A stretch of DNA of 64,000 nt from Nemertoderma westbladi (GCA_032718475.1 JAUCBJ010000579.1:1-64000); one strand, 5' to 3'. Shown: positions 1 to 10,351, numbered from the stretch's first letter. A program made the numbers and translations. The notes: generated by a model not told the origin, from the sequence alone.

Positions 1-16
1 TGCTACAGGGGACCGG

Positions 17-3000
17 ATGGAAGTTTTGCGGAGAGAATATCACACGCGGTATCCCTACGACTTCGCTTTGGACGTATGTGACATTAGTGCAGACCCGGAT
101 GAGGAGATCGCACGACTGTACCATATGAATATGTATTTACGACACGAAGAACCTCTACCTGCAATCCGAGATCAGTTCGACGGAATGCATCTGTACCAGA
201 GGACTCGAGGCGAGGATCAGGAGACGCCGAAAGTCTTCAGCGTGTATAAGCTCTTCTACAAGTGTGGTGAATGCATGAATAAGCAAGACGTGGCGATTCC
301 CGACCGACTAGACGAGCAACATCCGGAACCGATATTAACGCGATGTCCAGCTCACCAGTTCCTTAGATACAATGAGGGAGGTTACCCGATGAGCAACCCG
401 ATGATCAGTATCAACTTCAGCGGAAAGCGACCTCCGAGACCCATTACGCCGACCGTTACGACATTAGATCCGTATACGGAGATTAAACCCTGTTCGACAC
501 CCAGTTTGATAGAAACGGCAGCGGCCATTTCGCTGTACCGAGCCTATAAGGATCTAGAGGCGCGGCGCGAAGCGGCACGGGACTCGGGTACCAAACCCGC
601 GGGTTTGGAGCTCTCGAGTCCCTGGACTGCGTTTACTTCACCTCACCGAGCGAGAAGCCTCACGCCTGAGCATCAGGACGACATAGACGCGTTGCGGCAG
701 GAGGAGCGAGCGGCGAAGGCGAAAGAGTTATTTGAGAATAGGAGAGCGGAGTATAATAAGACCGCGGATAGACATCAAGAGGAGACGAGGAGAGTGACCG
801 GATTTGTTCCACAGGTCGTATCTCAACCCCGACCGGTGTATTATTCCGACGGCACCGAACCTGCGATATTAGTAGATCATCCGGAGTCGCGAGAAGCAAT
901 ACGATTCTTGCCTATGGTAAGAATGGCGGATCATTGGAACGTTGACTGTCTACGGGAAGTTTTATGCGCGAAGTTCTTGCGTGATGTCCCAATGCAGATC
1001 ACAGATTACGACACATTGGATAAGATTGGAGCTCCGGGGAAGGAGAGCAAATTATATGGATGGTTGGATAAGTACATCAAGGTATGGGTCGCGGTGGCTA
1101 CATTCCCAGACGACGAGGAGGTAGACCAGACGTGGCTGAGGAGGAAGGGTTCTTATACCCGATATGATGACCACAAGGCTATCGAGCGCATGTGGACCCC
1201 ATCAGACGAGATTCAGCGTCAGTGGAGGAAAACGGAGGAATCACTGCAGGATTGGAGGGTGATGTTCTACGACAATGAAGGAGGGTCCCATCAAGAATGT
1301 TTGACCAGCAAGTGTATTCAAATTCGTGCGGCCGATGGTGTGACTCATGTGTTTATGCGTGTGAGGGCGGATCAAGAGAGACCGGAGCCCATCATAACGA
1401 CACAATATCGGAAAGGGAAGGATCCTAGGGAGCAGATTTTGGAGGTATGCAGGCGAGGAGGTATGCACGGAGCGGAGCGTATCGACGCCAGGATGCTACC
1501 CAAGAAAGTTAGAGAGGCTATTCTCAACCAAGATTACGTCAAGGTGGGATCGGGAGTCCAGAGCGATTTGGAGAGCGACTTCAATGCCATGACTGATCTG
1601 GAAGATAGATTGCCGAGACCGTTTGTCGACACCAAGCTATTGTTGCTATGGGCACAGGATATTGGAATTTATAGGGAGTATCCCAACTCTGCCAAGACTG
1701 GTATGGGCTTTATAGCACACTTGTTGTACAATTGGGACTTTAAGTTAAAGACGCAGAAGAAGTACGAGGAGGCGTATGGCGAATACAACACGCCACCGGG
1801 AGCGGAGTTCAAATCCCACTTCAAGCGGCAAGCGTTAGTGTATTGGAACATTTGCGCGCCACCCCGTGCGTCGCTACAATATTATTTGGTGCTTGAGTCG
1901 AACACGGTGACTTGTTTATTAGCGGATATCGTTGCGCGAGTTTTGAAGCGTCATCCATTGGTATTCGGAGGAGATCAATACGTTCGCTCGAAAGGGGGAA
2001 TCCAATCCGACGTGATGAAGCGTTTCTTAACCCCGTTCTTCAACCAATCGTTAGAGAATACGTCGATGGTTAGGAGAGGATTAGCGACATTCCAAGGAGT
2101 ATATCGACAGAATATCGGAGATTTGGGAGACCGACCGTCGATGGAGTATCCGACGCCAGAGGCTTTGGAGAAGTGGTTCGGGAATCAAACCCGCGGGTTT
2201 GGTACTCCCTTCCACTCGGAGGCTGATAGACCTGTTAAGGAGGGCTGGCCGGAGACGTTAGTAGAGGTGTTCGGAGTAGATCTTCCGGTGGAGAAGACAT
2301 ATCCGAAACGAACGCGGGAGGAAATATTGGAGATAGAGGACAAGGGCGAGGATGTTTACTTTGTTCCGGATCGACAACCGTTGACCGGAGAGGACGACAT
2401 CGTATTAGACATTGGGAAGGAAGGAAGTGCGAAACCGATTGGAGACCTCATATACGACAGGGCCTGGTTTCCACAAGCGCGTAGGTGCAAGTTGTGCGGC
2501 AGCACAAGGCACAATCTAAAGTCGTGCGATGCGGTAGTAGAGGCGGCACATAAGGTCTGTCGTTGGTGTAATGAGACCGACCATTCGTTTCACACGTGCA
2601 CCGTCTTCATTTCTCAATGTGGATATTGTGGGGTAAAGGGACATCGTAGCGCGAGATGTCAGCTGCGAGATGATTCCTTTCAAAACCATAGCGCTAACCT
2701 ACTTCGGGAGATGTTAGATAAGTGGGAGAGTGTGGCTGACTACCATATTCAAGCGCAGATGCGTTGGTTACCATTTAAGGCGGGATATGGATTTTGGGCA
2801 GTGGACCCATCACATGTTGCGTACGAGCCATATCTACAATCGCTACCACAATATCAGGAACTCATCCTAACTGCTCAAGACCTTCCACAGAACACTGGAG
2901 TTATCGTAGTCCGAGAATACTTCAGACAGTTGAATATGGACAATAAGTACACCTGGAACTTCGTTGCTATTTGCGATCGCATCACGAAGGGTGTATTTAC

Positions 3001-3526
3001 GGAGACTAGAAAAGTGGTACGCGCGCGAGGTGATTGGAGGATGGCGGCTATTCAATACCGCAACGAATTCTTGTTGACTCATGTGCCAGTGGGTTCATTG
3101 ACCGCTGAGAGGATACGGGAACAGAGGATCGCAGTGACCACAGCGACGACCGCTGGAGCTCAAGGCTCGCGGAAGGAACCAGGAGGAGGGGTCCAAGACA
3201 AGCGTCAAGTCAAGGACAACCACTATCACTCTATTATAGAAGCACAGAGGTTGCAGCGCAAGGCGCAGGGAGCGTCGGAGAAGGCGCGTGTGCAACTGCA
3301 TAAGGAAGAGTTGGCGGAAGCGACCACAGGAGCACGACAATTGGGACGAGGCCAAGGGAGAAGTACCAGCCGGGAATCTGTCGGGGCTCAGGGAACATCG
3401 TCGCCGGTTCCGGGGAGTGACGCCTCACGGACGCCGTCAACGGAGTCGACTGGAGGACGACTGGTGTATCTGGGCAGGGGGCGAAAGAGAGGAGCGAGCC
3501 CAAAGAACCCAGGAGGGGGTCTATAA
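17..3526 (+). CDS. Unrecognised 1169-aa protein: 3'-5' exonuclease-like domain plus three CCHC zinc knuckles
   Basis: Single uninterrupted ORF from an ATG at 17; no in-frame stop precedes it in the window, so it may extend upstream. Residues about 415-640 resemble the DEDD 3'-5' exonuclease fold of the Werner/MUT-7 type. There is a D419-x-E421 after hydrophobic residues, a V-K-V-G-x-G-V-x-x-D motif ending at D517, a D538 in F-V-D-T, and Y623-x3-E627 where DEDDy enzymes have Y-x3-D. Three zinc knuckles of the exact form C-x2-C-x4-H-x4-C lie at residues 824-881. An earlier C-x2-C / C-x2-H group lies near residues 83-112. The C-terminal 120 residues are low-complexity and basic (G, R, S, P). Known from families: such exonucleases trim RNA or DNA 3' ends, and CCHC knuckles bind nucleic acid. 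Inference: an RNA-processing host protein or a mobile-element gag-like protein. Conservative D-to-E at the last motif leaves activity uncertain. No reverse transcriptase or integrase is seen nearby. Confidence 0.65.
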   Translation: MEVLRREYHTRYPYDFALDVCDISADPDEEIARLYHMNMYLRHEEPLPAIRDQFDGMHLYQRTRGEDQETPKVFSVYKLFYKCGECMNKQDVAIPDRLDEQHPEPILTRCPAHQFLRYNEGGYPMSNPMISINFSGKRPPRPITPTVTTLDPYTEIKPCSTPSLIETAAAISLYRAYKDLEARREAARDSGTKPAGLELSSPWTAFTSPHRARSLTPEHQDDIDALRQEERAAKAKELFENRRAEYNKTADRHQEETRRVTGFVPQVVSQPRPVYYSDGTEPAILVDHPESREAIRFLPMVRMADHWNVDCLREVLCAKFLRDVPMQITDYDTLDKIGAPGKESKLYGWLDKYIKVWVAVATFPDDEEVDQTWLRRKGSYTRYDDHKAIERMWTPSDEIQRQWRKTEESLQDWRVMFYDNEGGSHQECLTSKCIQIRAADGVTHVFMRVRADQERPEPIITTQYRKGKDPREQILEVCRRGGMHGAERIDARMLPKKVREAILNQDYVKVGSGVQSDLESDFNAMTDLEDRLPRPFVDTKLLLLWAQDIGIYREYPNSAKTGMGFIAHLLYNWDFKLKTQKKYEEAYGEYNTPPGAEFKSHFKRQALVYWNICAPPRASLQYYLVLESNTVTCLLADIVARVLKRHPLVFGGDQYVRSKGGIQSDVMKRFLTPFFNQSLENTSMVRRGLATFQGVYRQNIGDLGDRPSMEYPTPEALEKWFGNQTRGFGTPFHSEADRPVKEGWPETLVEVFGVDLPVEKTYPKRTREEILEIEDKGEDVYFVPDRQPLTGEDDIVLDIGKEGSAKPIGDLIYDRAWFPQARRCKLCGSTRHNLKSCDAVVEAAHKVCRWCNETDHSFHTCTVFISQCGYCGVKGHRSARCQLRDDSFQNHSANLLREMLDKWESVADYHIQAQMRWLPFKAGYGFWAVDPSHVAYEPYLQSLPQYQELILTAQDLPQNTGVIVVREYFRQLNMDNKYTWNFVAICDRITKGVFTETRKVVRARGDWRMAAIQYRNEFLLTHVPVGSLTAERIREQRIAVTTATTAGAQGSRKEPGGGVQDKRQVKDNHYHSIIEAQRLQRKAQGASEKARVQLHKEELAEATTGARQLGRGQGRSTSRESVGAQGTSSPVPGSDASRTPSTESTGGRLVYLGRGRKRGASPKNPGGGL
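579..622. repeat. Palindrome copy 1, inside the exonuclease/knuckle ORF
   Basis: The 18-bp perfect palindrome CCAAACCCGCGGGTTTGG (591-608) is flanked by further complementary arms (GGGACTCG at 579-586 and CGAGTCCC at 615-622), making a hairpin-capable segment. It is read in frame as part of the protein (K-P-A-G-L). Confidence 0.85.
2180..2209. repeat. Palindrome copy 2, inside the same ORF in another reading frame
   Basis: CAAACCCGCGGGTTTGG recurs with outer arms GGGA and TCCC. Here it is translated in a different phase (Q-T-R-G-F-G), so similarity to copy 1 is at DNA level and not protein level. Confidence 0.85.
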
Positions 3527-3675
3527 TACATTATAGCACAGGGCGACAGACTCTAGATATATACATCATCGTCGCTCTGATGTATATTGTAGCATTTAGA
3601 AATCTTCGACTAGACTCATATACACTAGTTGAGCTGTTTTGAATTTATATTATGAGAGAGGCGAAGGAAGTGATT

Positions 3676-3707
3676 GGGGAGACAAACCTGCGGGTTTGGC
3701 TTACTCC
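3676..3707. repeat. Palindrome copy 3, downstream of the ORF
   Basis: CAAACCTGCGGGTTTGG with one mismatch and flanking GGGGAG / CTCC arms, about 150 bp after the stop codon. It is the same element as the two copies inside the ORF. Confidence 0.75.
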
Positions 3708-4025
3708 TTTCACTTGCCCTAGCAAATTTTATATTTGATCTTGTATGTAATAATCATTATGTAGTAAGAACGAGAAACAATATTTTGTAAATTTAATTTG
3801 AATGAGAGAGATAATATTTGTAAATTTAATTTGTATGCAATTCATTATGCAATATCTATAGCAATATTTTGTAAATAGTAGGATTTATAGTATCAAGTAT
3901 TTAGATTATTTGGAAGAAATTTATTTTGTTTGTATACATCACCTTATACTCTTCTACAGTTGGAGGGAAACATTATATGATTTCCCTTGGAGCGGTGTTA
4001 CGGTATATGGCGCTGTATCCACATA

Positions 4026-4096
4026 TATTAGTCCGTTATACTGTACACAATATTAGTCCGTTATACTGTATGTAATATTAGTCCGTTGTGCAGCAT
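4026..4096. repeat. 25-bp tandem repeat, three units
   Basis: Units start at 4026, 4051 and 4076, each beginning TATTAGTCCGTTATACTGTA. The third unit is diverged after TATTAGTCCGTT. Confidence 0.85.
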
Positions 4097-4403
4097 AATA
4101 TTTTAGATAAGATATAATAGCGAGGTGATATTTAGATAGGGAAACCAAAACGCCCATATATTTGAATCCATCCGTTTTGTATAATATGTAGCCCTACCTA
4201 CGTAATTTTGTATTAGGATATATGTAGATAGTTCCAGGGTAGCAAGTTTAGTCGGACCCTGGATTTCGTGCTTGCTGATATTAGCTTCAATAGGGCTAGC
4301 ATATAGGGACGCTGTCCTGGCCATTCAGCAGCCAGGGACATGATCCATTACCATATATGGTAATAATTTGAGGTTTGGGCAGCAATAGGGCTACAATCCG
4401 GCC

Positions 4404-4518
4404 TCCTTATTGGACTAACTGCTTCCAGCTTGGTCTAATGCTAGCGCGGACTGGAGAGCCAATAGGAGAGCGATTGAGTCACCCTATTGCATCACCCCAT
4501 CCGGATCACCTATAAATT
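4404..4518 (+). promoter_or_regulatory. Possible RNA polymerase II core promoter (CCAAT and TATA motifs)
   Basis: An inverted CCAAT (ATTGG, 4409-4413), a direct CCAAT (4459-4463) and TATAAATT (4511-4518) are spaced as in a classical NF-Y/TATA promoter, predicting rightward transcription from about 4540. No downstream gene is recognised, so this could equally be the promoter of a mobile element (for example an LTR) or chance. Confidence 0.35.
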
Positions 4519-6159
4519 GGCGTTTTGCCGGTATTACTTCTGTGATGTTACGCTTACTTGCTGAGCTGTCCCTATTCATTTTGACGGATATTTTAGCGTA
4601 TTTCTGCAATTTGCTAGTTTCGATTAATTTCTCAAAATGCTTTGCTAGTGCGATTATTCTTGACTGTGTTTCTCAATTAATTCCATCGATTACTGCTAAT
4701 TACAACTGGAACTATGATTTCTACCTTTTGTTAATGGTTCTATGTGATTCCTTTCTACGCAATAATCCTAAGGGATTTCTGAGACTGTCAGACTTTGTGA
4801 TTTGCATGCGCCGCTACGGTAGCTATTAGCATAATGAAGGGCTAAGGTGCCAGTGGGCGGTGGGCACATCGGGGGGTTGAGCGACTAAGGGAGAGCGGAG
4901 GATTCAAAAGCGAGCAACGCTGGCGGGGGGTCACCATTGCGGTCGGGTAGATCACGCTGTGGTATGCAGACCAATCGCCGGTACGGTAATTAGGGGGCTG
5001 ATGATCCAGGTTTCGTCTCTATTTAGTATTAGCGGGGCAGGAATCAGGTTAGTTAGGAGTCCTATATGTACCCGGGAGAGGCCTGCACGTATCACAACGT
5101 GGAGTGTGAAGTACGAATAGTGAGTCGCATAACTGTGGGCTATACAGTAGTTAACTGCATAATTGTGATCTGTGATTGCTGACGCTGATTGGTGTGTTAT
5201 TGAAGTGCCTACGATTGTGAATGTTTAGGTAGGCGCCCTTTTTCCTTTGATTGATTTCTATTTCTTAGTTACAACAATTAGTTACTGATTAGGTCAAAGT
5301 AATATGGCAATTTAGGCTATTACTAGCGAAACCTGTTGCGTAATAAATTAGAATTACGTATTCTGGAACTCTTAGTAATTAGTACGCTGTTACATATTTG
5401 TGACTGTAATTGATTAGTAAAAATTAAGAATTAGTACGCAGCATAGCGGAGAGTAGCTAAGGTAATAATTAGAGTACTGTAAACTATTCACGCTGAGCGG
5501 TTATTTGCATTAGCGGGCAATCAGCTAGATCGCACTATTCGGTATACACACAACACGCTAGTAATTTGCTGGCCTAAAGCCAGCTGCAGGCAAGTTTAGA
5601 CCCAGCGCGGTACTATCCACGTAGAGACAAATACTGTACCATTTTTGATATTTTTAAATATTCTCGCATTCACACATTACGTTAGGGAACCCCCAGTATT
5701 CGCGATTAGAAAAGACGTAGGCAATAGCGTGCTTTAATAGTGATAGAATTAGGCGTAAGAATACTCTGAGTGCAAAGCCTCTCGCACTCGTCTTAAGTAA
5801 GCTTAGGGAGCCGACTCGGGTTTATTGTTTTGGTTACTCCCGCGTGGCTCATAGATTCGAACAGTTAGCTCTCTGTCGAGCAATCGGTAGAGAAAGGAAC
5901 AAGCGATTTTGCAGGAGTTGTGTAAAATTAGTAAATATATTAGCAGACGGCAGATTAGCGCCATCTAACGGTAAGTAGCGGTTTTGTATTTAGCAACCTT
6001 TACAATTTAGTAATATCACGCTCCTGATCCCCTTTACTTAACAGTAGAGCAGTCTTTGTGTCTTATTGGTTAGGCGAGAGCTCATTAGGTTGGCAGAAGG
6101 ATATTAACGGGTATTTGTCTGTTCAACAGTTCTGCTGTTAGTATAGAGGTCGCGGTTGT

Positions 6160-6660
6160 TTATCAGAATTCTTTATTACAATAACCGCACTTATGTTTGA
6201 TATCCTTATGTATAGAGTCGATATGTTGTTTTATGTAGTTTTTGTAACTGAATTCTTTATTACAATAACCGCACTTATATTTGATATCTTTATGTATAGA
6301 GTCGACATGTTGTTTTAGTTCGGCTTTTGCAGCAAATGTTTTCCACAATCGATACAGTTGTACTTGATATCTTTATGAAAGCAGTTCACATGGGTGTTTA
6401 GACTTCTTTGCTGACTGAATTCTTTATTACAATAACCGCACTTATGTTTGATATCTTTATGTATAGAGTCGATATGTAGTTTTAGGTAGTGTTTGTAACT
6501 GAATTCTTTATTACAATAACCGCACTTATATTTGATATCTTTATGTATAGAGTCGACATGTCGGTTTAGTACGTCTTTTCTAGCAAATGATTTTCCACAA
6601 TGAAAACAGTTGTACTTGATATCTTTATGAAAGTAGTTCACATGGGTGTTTAGACCCACA
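6160..6660 (-). pseudogene. Fragment of a duplicated C2H2 zinc-finger gene, frameshifted
   Basis: Minus-strand sequence encodes about six fingers of the same type as the gene at 7529-8785 (linker H-K-D-I-K-[HY]-K-C-G-Y-C-N-K-E-F). It starts abruptly inside a finger at about 6655 and ends at a stop right after C-G-Y-C-N-K-E-F at about 6163. Compared with the intact paralogous finger (C-G-K-S-F-A-[TA]-K-A-E-L-K-Q-H), one base is missing at about 6342, so the two halves lie in different frames. There is no N-terminal region and no start. It is a partial tandem copy of the neighbouring gene, decayed. Confidence 0.85.
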
Positions 6661-7454
6661 ATACCAAACAGGATAATTTAAAATCGAAGATTTATTGTAA
6701 AATAAATCCCCATCCTATTGTAAAATTGTTTTATACTATAGAACATTTATTAGTGAAACTTATTTATCCTATTGTAAAATTTTCATATTTTGGGGTTTTC
6801 TCTTTCATCTGATACAGAATTTAATGGATATTTCAAATACTGTAATACAGTAAAACGGCTTGGCGAGATCTTTTTTAAATCTTGAGTTATCGCTGTCTTT
6901 CCGTTTACCAGTTTGTCCGTCAAAATTTAGAAAACAGGCAGACAAACCGTCACACAGACATACTGTATTGGATACCACTAAGCACTAAACATTAAAGCCT
7001 CCGGAAATGAAATCACCGACCCCAAAAATCAACAGATTGATAATTTTAATGAGTTGGTATGATGCCATAGTGTCAAACATTACTGACCGATTAACAGACT
7101 ACAGACTGTCAGGTTTGAGCGCGAAGGTTCAAACTTTAAAACAAATTAGAAAAAAAATCTCAGAATTACATTTTGCGTTTTTAATTTTTTGAAGATCTTG
7201 AAAGATTTTCCAGCACATTTTTGAAAAAATATTTTGCTCTAATATTTTTTACAACATAGATATTGACCTACAAAGCGAAGTTAGAGCTATTTAAAAAAAA
7301 ATATCATTAGGAGAACCCACCCCACCCCCCCCCCCCCCCCCCCCCTAAAATCAGCATCCCTGAAAACGTTAATAACCTGAAAATCAATGTATTTATTTGA
7401 TCAGTTACAAATATATTTCAGTACAAATACAACAATTTTGTTACCGGTAACTTT
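6661..7454. other. Non-coding spacer with an oligo-C run
   Basis: AT-rich sequence with a C run at 7325-7345. It separates the zinc-finger fragment from the larger zinc-finger gene and has no match to either. It resembles the oligo-C-bearing mobile-element debris seen elsewhere in the window, but I could not define its ends. Confidence 0.5.
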
Positions 7455-7528
7455 ACGATTTATGAACATAATTGTAATGGTTGTTTAGGCAGTCTTGCCG
7501 GCTGAATTATGTATGACAGTAACCGCAC

Positions 7529-8785
7529 TTATTTGATATCCTTATGTATAGAGTCGACATGTTGATTTAGTACGTGTTTGTAACGGAATTCTTTATTACA
7601 ATAACCGCACTTATGTTTGATATCTTTATGTATAGAGTCGACATGTCGGTTTAGTACGTGTTTGTAACTGAATTCTTTATTACAATAACCGCACTTATAT
7701 TTAATATCTTGATGTATAGAGTCGACATGTTGTTTTAGTTCGGCTTTTGTAGCAAATGATTTTCCACAATCAGAACAGTTGTACTTGATATCTTTATGAA
7801 AGTAGTTGACATGGGTGTTTAGATTCCCTTGCTGACTGAATTCTTTATTACAATAACCGCACTTATGTTTGATATTTTTATGTATAGAGTCGACATGTAG
7901 TTTTAGTCCGGCTTTTGAAACAAATGATTTTCCACAATCGGAGCAGCTATACTTGATGATACCTTTGTGGGCAAAGATAATGTGGGTGTTTAGATCTTCT
8001 AGGGGGTTTAATTCTTTATTACAATAATCGCATTTATGTTTTATGTCTTTGTGAACGGATTCGATATGTTGATTTAGTTCGGCTGTTCTAGCAAATGATT
8101 TTCCACAATGAAAACAGTTGTACTTGATATATTTATGTATAGAGTCGACATGTCGTTTTAGTTCGAGATTGTAACTGAATTCTTTATGACAGTAACCGCA
8201 CTTATGTTTGATATCTTTATGGGTAGCGTCAACATGCTTCTTTACATAATTTTTGCGTTTAAACAGTTTCTCACAATAATCGCATTTATACTTATTCTCT
8301 ACGTCTTTATGAACGGATTCTATATGTATCTCTAAAATTCCTTTGTTATTAAATAATTCATTGCAATGCAAACAGGAACTGGTGTCTGAAGAAGATACCA
8401 ACTTCCCAACAGTTTCATTAGAACTACCGGGCTCTGTTGTTGCACAACTGATTGTCGCTTCTGTACCTTCAGTTTCAATAGGCCTACCATAAGAACACTC
8501 TGCGCTGTCGTTTTCCCGTTTTTCAACAATAAAAGAATCTTCAGATGGTTCATAAGAAATATCTTCGTCATCTAGTACAGGGACAACATCTACTCTACCG
8601 AACAAATTGTTGTGATCTTCGATGGTAGATGATCCATATACGCAGTTCTCTTCTTTAACATCAAGAGAATAGGTGATACAGTCTGTTGGTTCTCTCTTTA
8701 TGATTATAAAGTCTGTTTGTTCTTTCTTTATAACTATACCGGCACCAGATAATTTCTCTTTCAATAAATTAGTATGTTGATCCAT
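7529..8785 (-). CDS. C2H2 zinc-finger protein, ten fingers, C-terminally truncated
   Basis: The first ATG after an in-frame stop is at 8785, giving 418 residues in one exon. Residues 1-137 are acidic and carry three SUMO-consensus sites (psi-K-x-E): I19-K20-K-E, I29-K30-R-E and V43-K44-E-E. Residues 138-418 hold ten fingers of C-x2-C-x12-H-x4-H form with a repeated linker H-K-D-I-K-x-K-C. That fits a nuclear sequence-specific DNA-binding regulator; targets are unknown. The finger array is internally duplicated, since fingers 9 and 10 are nearly identical. Oddity: the stop arises because two bases of the linker codon run are missing (at about 7531). Beyond it, 7455-7528 still encodes an eleventh finger interrupted by an in-frame stop. 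The protein is therefore a shortened form and may be a young pseudogene. A frameshifted duplicate lies about 870 bp downstream on the same strand. Confidence 0.8.
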   Translation of the reverse strand: MDQHTNLLKEKLSGAGIVIKKEQTDFIIIKREPTDCITYSLDVKEENCVYGSSTIEDHNNLFGRVDVVPVLDDEDISYEPSEDSFIVEKRENDSAECSYGRPIETEGTEATISCATTEPGSSNETVGKLVSSSDTSSCLHCNELFNNKGILEIHIESVHKDVENKYKCDYCEKLFKRKNYVKKHVDATHKDIKHKCGYCHKEFSYNLELKRHVDSIHKYIKYNCFHCGKSFARTAELNQHIESVHKDIKHKCDYCNKELNPLEDLNTHIIFAHKGIIKYSCSDCGKSFVSKAGLKLHVDSIHKNIKHKCGYCNKEFSQQGNLNTHVNYFHKDIKYNCSDCGKSFATKAELKQHVDSIHQDIKYKCGYCNKEFSYKHVLNRHVDSIHKDIKHKCGYCNKEFRYKHVLNQHVDSIHKDIK

Positions 8786-8791
8786 TATCAA

Positions 8792-10351
8792 ATCTTCAAT
8801 AAATATTAATCAATAAATTAAATACAGGTGGCAGTAGTTTTAGGTATGTCAAGCTCTTCACTAATATAAATTTCATGCGATGTAAATATAATAAATAGAT
8901 GATATAAGGGCGTTCAAAAGTTGCATGTCGCTGTAACGGAAAAGAGCAGGTTATACAGTACCGCTTTCAAACAACGTCGCATTGGATCCTAGTACAGGAT
9001 CCAAGTCACTGATTCACTACTGTAGGAAAACTTTCAATACGTCAATATGCACTATCCGCCTAGAGTAGTAGTTTAAATTAGGGTTGAAACTGACAACCAA
9101 ACGTATTATTTGGGAAATTCGCAGGACCGAGCGATGATGTAAAAACATACAACTTTAGAATGCCAACATCTCGGCAATTTCTTGATAGCATTCAAATGTT
9201 TTCACAGAGTTTAGAAATATTACTCACCCACATTAAAATAGAAGCAACACCCGGTTTCATTTTTATAAGAATTTTTTTCTACCAGCATGTGACAGGGAAG
9301 AGGATACATTGAAACAGAGTCTGGGCTCCAGGGCCAAATTAGCTAAAGGTAATTAAAAGAGAAACATTATAATTATAAATATGTACCTATCTTAACATTT
9401 TTACATCATCCAGCCGATCTCCTTACTCCAGGTATTGCTTGGTATATTTGCATTTTTCTATACGACAGTTCCTATGTAGCAAACTTCGCCTGCGTTTGAA
9501 CTTAAGTAATTAACAGTAATTAATTACCGGTACCTAATATTTAAACAAAAACTCAAGTTCGCGTAGCTAATTATAAAACTGTAACCTGTAAAGCCCGTCG
9601 CTACAGACATTGTCAATACTGCTAACTTTGAAGGTCGTTTTCACTTGGTTGCTATGGTATTTTCAAAAAACTAAATATAAACCAGCTCATCCATTTGGTG
9701 AAGTCAACCCGATTTGTATATAATGTCCCATATCAGTATTAAACATCAATATGGGCTAGCTGAGTCGAATAAAAACACTTACGGGCCATAGGCTGGAGCC
9801 TGTATTACATATAGAAACACCTAGATTTATAAACATTGAGGCAGAAAACAATAGTTCGACATATTTTTTCCGACGAAAATACGAAATTAAACATTGTAAT
9901 ATTTCCGTTGCTATGTTAACCCAAGCGTGATGTTTAAATTTCAAAATAGATAACAATTCAACCAGTGAGTGTGTAGGAGTGTGGAATAATCCAACCGGTG
10001 TGGTATCGTTAGACCGGAGCCAGATTTTTGCCGGAGCCGGAACCGGACCGGGTAAATTCCAAAAGTACCGGAGCCGGAACCGGATTCGGGTAAGTAATAT
10101 TAAAGAAATATATATTGAGGCCTGGTATGACTGTATGACCTACAGGCAGACAGGTACCAGTACCACTGTCATAATAGACTAACATACTAGTTATAATACT
10201 GTAATAGGACCTGGCATGTTGCAGTTAGTCCACTACACAGCTACATTTATTTAGCTTATTTAGTGAGCCAACTTCTGCACTTTCCTGCTTTCTGACTTTG
10301 TTTTTACTCATAAACCAGTACATTAGTCTGGTAGTTTTATTAGATATTAAA
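8792..10351. other. No gene seen
   Basis: AT-rich sequence without coding potential I can recognise. A short palindrome (GGATCC...GGATCC around 8985-9002) and a stretch rich in CCGGAGCC/GGAACCGG near 10014-10090 are the only visible structure. Confidence 0.5.

Larger units (their letters stand above)
3527..6157. other. Non-coding stretch, AT-rich first part then mixed
   Basis: No convincing gene. The first 500 bp are AT-rich with oligo-T and 'tttgtaaatttaattt' echoes. A 25-bp tandem repeat and a promoter-like segment are listed separately. A hydrophobic 95-codon ORF (4542-4829) starts about 25 bp after the TATA-like box, but it has no recognisable family and I do not call it a gene. From 4830 to 5200 the sequence is GC-richer; the remainder is unremarkable. 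Confidence 0.5.

Noticed and set aside
17-3526. Gag of a retrovirus-like LTR element
   Set aside because: CCHC knuckles alone suggest it, but no protease, reverse transcriptase, integrase or clear LTR is visible and the exonuclease-like region is not a gag feature. Left open as one possibility only.
4542-4829. 95-codon hydrophobic ORF as a small membrane protein gene
   Set aside because: No family and no conservation visible. It is supported only by a promoter-like upstream region.
7007-7192. 61-codon ORF between the zinc-finger copies
   Set aside because: AT-rich chance ORF with no recognisable motif.
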